DNA of 12,308 bases, from positions 33,426-45,733 of the forward strand of contig NZ_KL585414.1 of the NCBI RefSeq assembly GCF_000721935.1, in the 5' to 3' direction. Source of the stretch: Streptomyces sp. NRRL WC-3549. GTDB taxonomy: Bacteria > Actinomycetota > Actinomycetes > Streptomycetales > Streptomycetaceae. Shown one piece after another: positions 7,227 to 12,308 of this stretch. Position 1 is the first letter of the stretch. Each line of letters starts with the position of its first letter. The position numbers and the translations under genes were made by a program. The notes under the pieces are model-generated. The model had not been told where the DNA came from. It ran no database searches and was given only the letters and a program-made list of their open reading frames with translations.

Positions 7227-8294
7227 GTGCCGCTCATGGAGATGATGAACAGACAAGCGATAGAACGCGCGCACGCGATGAGAGCCGGGCAGCCCCTTGC
7301 CGACCGGGCGACCGTACGGGGCTCGGGTCCGGGCGTTCGGCGACGGCGCCTGCTCGGCATCGGAACCGCTCTCGGCGCCGCCGTGCTGGCCGGCGGGCGA
7401 CCAGCCGCCGCGCAGACCGAGCGGCGGCGCGCGGAGGACTGGCCCACGACCCTGCACCTGCCGGACGGGTTCCATCCGGCGGGCATCGGAATCGGGCCCG
7501 CCCCGTACGCGTACTTCGGCTCCCTGCTTGGTGGGGACGTCTACCGCGTCCGGCTGGCCACCGGCGACGGGACGCTGATCCACCCCGGCTTCGGCGAAGG
7601 ACACTACGCTGCCGGCCTCCGGGTCGACGGCCGCCAGCGGCTGTTCATCGCGGGAGGCTGGGGACGGACGATCACCGTCATGGACGGTGTCACCGGGCGG
7701 GTGCTCCGGACGTACGACGTCGGGGTCGCCGACACCTTCGTCGACCACGTCGTCCTGACCCCCCGTATGGTGTGGTGCACCGACGCCTTCGCCGGACAGC
7801 TCTACGGACTTCCCCTCGGCCCCGACGGCGAGCTGCCGCCACGGGACGGGGTGGTGACGCTGTCGCTGTCCGACGAATGGGAGCAGGGGCCGCTGGACGG
7901 ACTCACGGCAACGGGCATCGCGGCCACGCCGGACGGCAGGGCGCTGCTGGTGGTCAACATCCACGCCCAAGGAGGAAGCCTGTTCCGGGTGGATCCCGCG
8001 ACGGGCCGGGCGCGGAAGGTCGACCTCGGAGAGGCCCGGCTGCGCACGACCAACGGCATCCTCGTGCACGGGAGCACCCTCTACGCACCTACGGTCTCCG
8101 ACCTCGCCGTCATCCGCCTGGACCACACCGGGCACTCCGGCCGCCTGGTGCGTACGGTCACCGACCCCCGTTTCGACACCCCCGTCGCGGCCGACGTGTA
8201 CGGGAACCGGCTCTACATCACCAACGCCCGCTTCCCTCTCCCACCGACTCCACAGACGCCGTACAACGCCATGGCGATCCCAATCCCTCGCTAG
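7227..8294 (+). CDS. Exported (Tat-like) SMP-30/NHL-type beta-propeller protein
   Basis: About 355 residues. An N-terminal VRRRRLLGIGTALGAAVLAGG segment followed by PAAAQT looks like a twin-arginine signal with AxA cleavage, so the mature protein should be outside the membrane. The rest shows repeated propeller-like blades: GIGIGPAPYAYFGSLLGGDVYRV, LRVDGRQRLFIAGGWG, GIAATPDGRALLVVN, GGSLFRVDPATGRARKVDLG and VYGNRLYITNARFP. This resembles a Streptomyces family often labelled SMP-30/gluconolactonase-like or, misleadingly, superoxide dismutase. Enzymatic activity is not evident. GTG at 7227 has AGGA at 7218-7221 and is my choice; ATG 7236 (352 aa) and ATG 7185 (369 aa) are in frame. It diverges from KS-alpha, and a role in the polyketide pathway is unproven. 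Confidence 0.82.
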   Translation: MPLMEMMNRQAIERAHAMRAGQPLADRATVRGSGPGVRRRRLLGIGTALGAAVLAGGRPAAAQTERRRAEDWPTTLHLPDGFHPAGIGIGPAPYAYFGSLLGGDVYRVRLATGDGTLIHPGFGEGHYAAGLRVDGRQRLFIAGGWGRTITVMDGVTGRVLRTYDVGVADTFVDHVVLTPRMVWCTDAFAGQLYGLPLGPDGELPPRDGVVTLSLSDEWEQGPLDGLTATGIAATPDGRALLVVNIHAQGGSLFRVDPATGRARKVDLGEARLRTTNGILVHGSTLYAPTVSDLAVIRLDHTGHSGRLVRTVTDPRFDTPVAADVYGNRLYITNARFPLPPTPQTPYNAMAIPIPR

Positions 8295-8802
8295 GACCCG
8301 TCTGACTCCCGGGTGCTGAGGTCTACCGGAATCCGGAACCGAACTGTCCCCTCCAGCCGTCACGCCGACCCAGACGAACTCAGGCGCGTGGCACTGAGCC
8401 TCTTCCAACCTGCTGGCTTGGCGCGACCCGCCAGAAGCGCGAGACCATGCCCCCAAGTCAGGCCAGGACCCAAGCCGAAGCATGGACCGGCTGGGCGACA
8501 GCACGCGTGGGGCGCCTCGGCTCGCTGAACACACCGTCCCGGCTGCCCGACATCCCCGAACCACGAGCCGACGATCTCAGGCCCTTTCTCGGGCAATGGA
8601 GCCCATACGGCCCCTGACGCAACATGCGCCGGCCCCCCAGTGTCACGGAACGTCACTACCGAGAAGCCGGTGGGGCAGGGGTAGCCAACAGCTCGGCAGC
8701 CAATGCCCCAGCCACTTCGGGGTGCCTCCGGCCACACAGCTGAGGACTCCATCCGACGATCACCAAGTACGCATGATGGCCCATCAGAGATCGCGCCGTC
8801 CG

Positions 8803-8877
8803 TGCGTCAAACGTGCGTCACGTGCGTCGAATATGCGTCAAGATATCGCACCTAACGCATGTAACGCCCATAACGCA
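8803..8877. repeat. Array of TGCGTCA direct repeats followed by inverted ACGCA copies
   Basis: GCGTC(A/G) occurs at 8804, 8815, 8824 and 8835, with spacing of 11, 9 and 11 bases. After a central GATATC (8842-8847), the opposite orientation appears as TAACGC at 8853, 8862 and 8871, with 9-base spacing. Helically phased copies suggest a protein-binding array. The array abuts the downstream side of the methyltransferase fragment, so integrase arm-type sites are one reading; an operator is another. Confidence 0.55.
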
Positions 8878-8896
8878 CACTACGAGAAACGGCAGG

Positions 8897-8965
8897 TCAG
8901 CGGCCCTTTTCAGCAGGCTCAAGGATCGCGACGCACTCGACATGCTGGGTCATCGGAAAGATGTC
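8897..8965 (-). pseudogene. 3'-end fragment of a RumA/TrmA-family RNA (uracil-5-)-methyltransferase gene
   Basis: On the minus strand 22 codons read DIFPMTQHVECVAILEPA and four more residues before TGA at 8899-8897. This matches the C-terminus of actinobacterial RumA/TrmA-like methyltransferases (typically AFDLFPMTHHVECVA followed by LLEPA), including the FPMT and HVEC signatures. Upstream of the GAC codon the similarity stops abruptly: the next in-frame codons give unrelated Gly/Arg-rich sequence. Retention of only the last 69 bases of a conserved gene is what integrative elements leave when they use the gene's 3' end as attachment site; a deletion remnant is the alternative. Too short to be functional. 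Confidence 0.6.
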
Positions 8966-9012
8966 CGGATTCCCTCGCCCAGGAAACCTGCAGGTCACAC
9001 CCCCTCTCGCGC

Positions 9013-9057
9013 GCGTCAGAACGCCCTGGCGGGGACCGGAGCGTCATACGAGCGTCA
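9013..9057 (+). repeat. GCGTCA direct repeats on the other side of the methyltransferase fragment
   Basis: GCGTCA is present at 9013, 9041 and 9052. The last two lie in GAGCGTCA copies exactly 11 bases apart. The same hexamer, orientation and spacing occur in the array at 8804-8840, so the 69-bp gene fragment is flanked on both sides. Confidence 0.4.
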
Positions 9058-9204
9058 CGGCCGCGCCCCGGCTCACGGCCCTCCTCCTCGTCCCCGCCCC
9101 GGCCACCTCAGCCGCGTCCTCCGGGACCGACCGCCGAGCAGTCAGTCAGCCAAGGGCCCCGATCAGGGAACCCGGGACCCCGTCGGCAAGGCGTGGACGC
9201 GCGA

Positions 9205-9246
9205 CGCGCGCCTCGCTGCGAGCAGCCCGGAGGGCCGAGGCGCGCG
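9205..9246. repeat. 11-bp perfect inverted repeat
   Basis: CGCGCGCCTCG (9205-9215) and CGAGGCGCGCG (9236-9246) are exact reverse complements around a 20-base loop, which itself can form CTGC/GCAG. It could be a factor-independent terminator without a U-tract or a recombination-associated hairpin; no gene ends close by. Confidence 0.35.
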
Positions 9247-9294
9247 AAGACGAGCTGAGGGCGGGCCGAAGCCGCTCTCGAACAGGGAGAACCC

Positions 9295-9405
9295 ATGATC
9301 AGAAACTGGCCGACCACGCCTGCCACGGTGGGCTGGTCCAAGTACTCGGCTTGGTGGACGAGGCGGCCGCTTGCCGTACCGCTGCCGCGGGACCGCCAAC
9401 GGTGA
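9295..9405 (+). CDS. Possible 36-residue tryptophan-rich small ORF
   Basis: ATG at 9295 is preceded by AGGGAGA (9284-9290), a good ribosome site with 4-base spacing. The ORF ends at TGA 9403-9405. Five of 36 residues are Trp (WP, GWSKYSAWWTRRPLAV), unusual for random frames but not impossible in GC-rich DNA. No family is recognised. It may be the N-terminal remnant of a membrane protein or simply spurious. Confidence 0.2.
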   Translation: MIRNWPTTPATVGWSKYSAWWTRRPLAVPLPRDRQR

Positions 9406-9551
9406 CGCCATGCCGCCAAGCAGTTTCACAAGTCTCAGGGCCGAGCCCTGCCGTAGGAATGGGCATCGGCCGCACAGCGCCATCCTCGCGCGAGACAGAC
9501 GCAGCGGTCCTGTATTCTTGGTTGCGAAGTCCGGCGCGTACAAGCATTTCG

Positions 9552-9602
9552 AAACAGCGCCCGCCTCCCGAGCCGACTCGGGAGACGGGCGCTGTTTTTT
9601 TT
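9552..9602 (+). terminator. Strong intrinsic terminator upstream of the DUF2798-like gene
   Basis: A 21-pair stem (9552-9572 with 9577-9597) has one C/A mismatch at 9564/9585 and the tetraloop CCGA. The 3' arm runs into eight T residues (9595-9602). This is a classical rho-independent terminator, unusual here because other hairpins in the window lack U-tracts. The next start codon is only 38 bases further on, so it either ends an upstream transcript (perhaps a short RNA, with TATTCT at 9513-9518 as a possible -10) or acts as an attenuator in the leader of the following gene. Confidence 0.85.
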
Positions 9603-9640
9603 ATGGCCGGTCTCCGTATCGAGCGACGAGGAACTGCACT

Positions 9641-10150
9641 GTGAGCGACAGCCCTTTTCACACCCACCTGCCACGCAACCCGAAGGAATCCGTAGCGTTC
9701 ATGCTGGTCATCGCCATAATCTCAGTGAACACCATCCCTGTGGTGATCGGCGGCCTGACCTCCGGCTTCACCCTGGCCATGTGGACCGGCCTGCTGCAGA
9801 TGATGCCGGCCCTGCTGATCGCGGTCGTGGTCGTCGTCCTGCTGACGATGAAGCCCGCCCAGCTGCTCACCTCACGATTCGTGCGCCCGGGCGACAGCTT
9901 CCGCGCCCACATGGTTTTGCACACGCTGTGCAGCGTGCTGCTGATCTCCCTCGTGATGACGGTGGTCGGCACGTGGATCGGCGCGCGGCGGATCTCCACC
10001 GAACCCCTGGAGCAGTTCGCACACCTGTGGCCGCGGAACTGCACCATCGCGTTCCTCATCGAGGCGCTGCTCGCCCAGCCGGTCGCCCGGCAGGTCATGC
10101 GCCTCCATCACCAGCGCGTCGACGCCCGCGCCGCGCTCGCAGCGGCCTGA
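9641..10150 (+). CDS. DUF2798-like small integral membrane protein
   Basis: A 169-residue hydrophobic protein with four predicted membrane segments at about 19-38, 43-69, 90-115 and 133-150. The two halves resemble each other: a helix with a polar T/S-x-x-G turn, then a second helix ending in K/R plus Q/R-rich sequence. This is the pattern of two DUF2798 units, and the second half (HTLCSVLLISLVMTVVGTWIG to AFLIEALLAQPVARQVM) fits best. Function is unknown. The GTG start at 9641 is supported by GAGGAA (9628-9633) seven bases upstream; upstream in-frame codons run through the terminator and are not credible. A hairpin terminator follows 53 bases after the stop. Confidence 0.8.
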   Translation: MSDSPFHTHLPRNPKESVAFMLVIAIISVNTIPVVIGGLTSGFTLAMWTGLLQMMPALLIAVVVVVLLTMKPAQLLTSRFVRPGDSFRAHMVLHTLCSVLLISLVMTVVGTWIGARRISTEPLEQFAHLWPRNCTIAFLIEALLAQPVARQVMRLHHQRVDARAALAAA

Positions 10151-10203
10151 CGTCCCCGGAGTGACGCCCGGACGGCCATACGGAAGGCGTCGCCACGACG
10201 GTC

Positions 10204-10231
10204 GGCGCGGCCCCTCGGAAGGGGCCGCGCC
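10204..10231. terminator. GC hairpin terminator after the DUF2798-like gene
   Basis: GGCGCGGCCCC (10204-10214) pairs perfectly with GGGGCCGCGCC (10221-10231) around loop TCGGAA. There is no U-tract. It lies between convergent genes and may serve both. The remaining 200 bases up to the hydrolase stop hold nothing I can identify. Confidence 0.7.
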
Positions 10232-10432
10232 GGTCGTTCGCGCAGCGCCGCGCTCCGCTGGATGCGAGCGGCGGTCAGGTCGTGCGTCGACCCGGCAATG
10301 CCGGCAAGGTCCACAGAGCCTCCGGATCACCAGGGCCTTGTGCCGGCCTGCGTCCACCACTTGGCTCGCACACCTCGGCCCCATCTAGCTGCGAAATCCC
10401 CGCTGCAGCACCAGCATGAGGTGGAAAGAAGC

Positions 10433-12160
10433 TCACTGCAGAGCCGTGGTCGTGAACGGCAGCACCAGCCGGGAGGGGTGCGCGGCGTCCCGGTAGATCT
10501 TGTGGGTGACGGGACGGCCCACCGGCAGGTGGAAGGCGTCCGGTGGCAGCAGCGCGTTGTGCTCGTCGGCCAACGGCTCGTCGTTGGACAGCTCCACGAC
10601 CAGCCGGTGCCCCGGCAGGACGGTTGCCGCGAACGGGTAGACCCGCAGCACGTACTCCTCGATCTTCCCCGGTTCGACCGGCACCGCTCGAGTGTGCGGA
10701 TGGTGCGGGTCGCCCTCGGTGGTGCGCTCCTCGTCCAGCTCGCGGTGCGACGCCTTGAGGTAGGCGGTCGTGATGAGCTGCCGCTTGCCGCCGGGGGCCT
10801 CGTCCCACATGCGCAGGATGAAGTTGGTGTCGGGCTGGTCGATCTCGGCGAACAGGTGTGCCGCGCCCTGGCCGATCATCTCGGTGGGCTCGGTGAACGG
10901 CTCGGTGGACCAGCTGAGGATCTCCACCTTGTCGGTGACGGTCAGCGGCGCCTGGTAGAAGCCGTCGGGCACGGCGTGCTCGGCGCCCATCGCCTCGGGC
11001 TCGAAGGACAGCTTGTGCCGGGGGCGCAGATAGAGCGGGCGGTATTCGGCGTCCTTCGGCGGCCACTGGGCGCCGGTGACGTACTGCCGGGAGCCCTCGA
11101 CGTGCACGGTCACCGTCGGCTCGCCCATGATCCCGTTGTCGACGCCCTTCAGCCAGTACTCGTACCAGCGGAACATCTTGTCGTGCTCTTCGACGAAGGG
11201 CCGCGACTGCATGGGCGGGTAGGGGCCGATGTCGAGCTTCTTGGGACCCTTGAGCGCGTGGAAGAGCTCGATGGTGCCGTCCATCGTCCAGCCGCGGCCC
11301 TGGTCGATCTGGAGCCAGACCGGGATGTCGATGTCCGGCGCGAGGGTGATCGGGTTGCGCTCCTCGTACCACTCGCCGTCGAGGTCGTTCATCACGATGT
11401 CGAACCACGCCTCGTGGTTCTTGGGGTAGTTGAGGACATGGACCAGGTTGGGCCAGGCGGCCACGTCCGGGTCCTTCAGGCGTTCGGCGACGCGCTTCTT
11501 GATCTCCTCGGGTGAATACGTCTCCAGCATGCGGGACGTGACCCCGTCGGTGAAGGCCCAGCCGGAGTCGCCGCCGCGGCCCTCGCGGGCGGCGCGGGGC
11601 ATGAACCACATGACGCCGCCGTGGTACGTGGTTTCGTAGAAGTCGTAGTGGCCACCGCTGACGAAGATGGCCTTGAGGGACGGCGGGCGCTCGGCGGCGG
11701 CCAGTACCTGCATCGAGCCGAAGTAGGAGATGCCGATCATGCCGACGTTGCCGTCGCACCAGGGCTGGGCCGCGACCCACTCGATGAAGTCGTAGGCGTC
11801 CTGCCCCAGCGAGACGCCGCCGGCGTTGTAGTTGCCGATGTGCTCGCCCTCGGAGGCGCCGGAGCCCCGCAGGTCCCCGATGACGTGGACGTACCCCTCC
11901 TTGACGACGCGCGCGATGTCGCCGGCCTCGATGCAGCCGTCCCACATGGGGCTGGGCCGGCGCTGCGGCGGGGTGGTCAGCGCGAGGGCCTGGAGCTCCT
12001 TGCCGTACGGGCTCAGGGCCACGAGCGCGGGCCGTGGGGTGTCGTCGACGCCGCTGTAGGTGTCGGCCGCGAGGGTCACGCCGTCGCGCATCGGGACACG
12101 GAGGTCCTTGCGGACGGCAATGCTCTGTGCGCCCGCGCGGATCGTCTGGGGGTCGGTCAT
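10433..12160 (-). CDS. CocE/NonD-family X-Pro dipeptidyl-peptidase-like hydrolase
   Basis: 575 residues with the alpha/beta-hydrolase plus C-terminal jelly-roll layout of the CocE/NonD family. VPMRDGVTLAADTY is at 22-35 and GDLRGSGASEG at 96-105. The nucleophile is S145 in GMIGISYFGSMQ, and the conserved RWYEYWLKGVDNG is near 331-343. The C-terminal domain (from about 400) carries HRLVVELSND-type strands near the end. Known members cleave ester or amide bonds of varied substrates, so the substrate here cannot be predicted. An acid residue is likely around D286 or D294 (QIDQGRGWTMDG). The GPW-x-H motif that holds the catalytic His in CocE is GPYPPMQ, leaving H326 (EEHDKMF) as a candidate. ATG at 12160 has AGGAG at 12175-12171; GTG 12181 is in frame but has no ribosome site. 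It follows the upstream ORF by 17 bases. Confidence 0.92.
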   Translation of the reverse strand: MTDPQTIRAGAQSIAVRKDLRVPMRDGVTLAADTYSGVDDTPRPALVALSPYGKELQALALTTPPQRRPSPMWDGCIEAGDIARVVKEGYVHVIGDLRGSGASEGEHIGNYNAGGVSLGQDAYDFIEWVAAQPWCDGNVGMIGISYFGSMQVLAAAERPPSLKAIFVSGGHYDFYETTYHGGVMWFMPRAAREGRGGDSGWAFTDGVTSRMLETYSPEEIKKRVAERLKDPDVAAWPNLVHVLNYPKNHEAWFDIVMNDLDGEWYEERNPITLAPDIDIPVWLQIDQGRGWTMDGTIELFHALKGPKKLDIGPYPPMQSRPFVEEHDKMFRWYEYWLKGVDNGIMGEPTVTVHVEGSRQYVTGAQWPPKDAEYRPLYLRPRHKLSFEPEAMGAEHAVPDGFYQAPLTVTDKVEILSWSTEPFTEPTEMIGQGAAHLFAEIDQPDTNFILRMWDEAPGGKRQLITTAYLKASHRELDEERTTEGDPHHPHTRAVPVEPGKIEEYVLRVYPFAATVLPGHRLVVELSNDEPLADEHNALLPPDAFHLPVGRPVTHKIYRDAAHPSRLVLPFTTTALQ

Positions 12161-12177
12161 GAGGGGGTGCTCCTGAG

Positions 12178-12308
12178 TCACGAATTCTGGTCGCGCAGGC
12201 GGTAGCCGTGCATCGAGGTGAAGAACGGCGACGGCTCCAGCGTGGGGTCGCCGGTGTAGCCGAGTTCCTCGGCGGCGGGGGCGAACGGCGAGTACGGGGA
12301 GTCCGTCC
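12178..12308 (-). CDS. C-terminal 43 residues of an unidentified ORF, cut by the window edge
   Basis: The minus-strand frame ending at TGA 12180-12178 stays open to the window edge. It reads TDSPYSPFAPAAEELGYTG early and ends PFFTSMHGYRLRDQNS. Third positions are strongly G/C, as expected of a real gene. It ends 17 bases before the hydrolase ATG, implying one operon. I do not recognise the family from this tail. Confidence 0.6.
   Translation of the reverse strand, partial: TDSPYSPFAPAAEELGYTGDPTLEPSPFFTSMHGYRLRDQNS

Larger units (their letters stand above)
8295..9640. other. Long intergenic region without a convincing full-length gene
   Basis: Open frames here lack the codon bias of the neighbouring genes and match no family I recognise. 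The contents I can support are: a short 3' fragment of an RNA methyltransferase gene (8897-8965), GCGTCA repeat arrays on both sides of it, an 11-bp inverted repeat (9205-9246), a possible 36-codon ORF (9295-9405) and a strong terminator (9552-9602). Composition is less uniformly GC-rich than in the genes, with AT-containing stretches around 8830-8890. It looks like a scar of one or more integration or deletion events. Confidence 0.6.

Noticed and set aside
8295..8330. Terminator after the beta-propeller gene
   Set aside because: Only a 5-bp imperfect stem (ACCCG/CGGGT) without a U-tract; too weak to call.
7116..8564. Long minus-strand frame of 482 codons
   Set aside because: It is antisense to the beta-propeller gene, has no recognisable motif, and reflects GC bias; the plus-strand gene has signal peptide and repeats.
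8801..8880. CRISPR-like or iteron array
   Set aside because: Repeat units are only 6-7 bases with 9-11 base spacing, there are no spacers, and no Cas or replication gene is nearby.
8482..9298. Several overlapping plus-strand frames through the intergenic region
   Set aside because: They run through the repeat arrays, show no codon-position bias, and have Ser/Arg/Pro-rich low-complexity translations with no recognisable domain.
9872..10384. Minus-strand frame with a CGPCRHC motif, suggestive of a transposase zinc finger
   Set aside because: It overlaps the well-supported membrane protein and a terminator, no other transposase motif follows, and no inverted repeats or target duplication were seen.

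Overview
The window looks like high-GC actinomycete chromosome, most probably Streptomyces. Evidence: strong G/C bias at third codon positions, GTG and TTG starts, many 1-4 bp gene overlaps, and GC-rich hairpin terminators. Roughly the left 7 kb is part of a type II (aromatic) polyketide biosynthetic cluster. The right 5 kb is a different neighbourhood: an exported beta-propeller protein, a 1.3 kb non-coding stretch that looks like a decayed integration site, a small membrane protein, and a CocE/NonD-type hydrolase with the tail of an upstream partner.

Layout of the polyketide part. A SnoaL/NTF2-fold protein (41-472, minus) faces an ActIII-type ketoreductase (634-1419, plus). A textbook SARP-type operator lies between them. 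The ketoreductase is translationally coupled to a second SDR (1419-2165). An LLM-class flavin/F420 oxidoreductase follows (2191-3165), but it is broken by two copies of the Tn5/Nextera mosaic-end sequence, which are almost certainly sequencing or assembly artefacts. Across a shared terminator hairpin, the minimal PKS runs on the minus strand: KS-alpha (5706-6971), KS-beta/CLF (4483-5709, ATGA overlap), ACP (4193-4450) and a didomain aromatase/cyclase (3205-4158). A 19-codon leader ORF ends on the KS-alpha start (GTGA overlap).

How the genes work together (family knowledge plus inference). KS-alpha/CLF/ACP build a poly-beta-ketone. The chain-length gate residues of CLF match those of the actinorhodin CLF, so an octaketide is the best guess. 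The ActIII-like enzyme reduces C9. The didomain ARO/CYC closes and aromatises the first ring. The second SDR, the LLM oxidoreductase and the SnoaL-like protein would tailor the product. This parts list is closest to benzoisochromanequinone-type clusters (actinorhodin, granaticin). No regulator, transporter, second-ring cyclase or loading gene is seen, so the cluster presumably continues left of position 1.

From 8295 to 9640 there is no convincing full gene. It does hold a 23-codon fragment matching the 3' end of a RumA/TrmA-family RNA (uracil-5-)-methyltransferase gene, flanked on both sides by GCGTCA repeats at about 11 bp spacing. I read this as a candidate attachment site of an integrative element. 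A strong intrinsic terminator stands just before the DUF2798-like membrane protein (9641-10150). The minus-strand CocE/NonD hydrolase (10433-12160) and the truncated upstream ORF (12178-12308) form an operon with no evident link to the polyketide genes.
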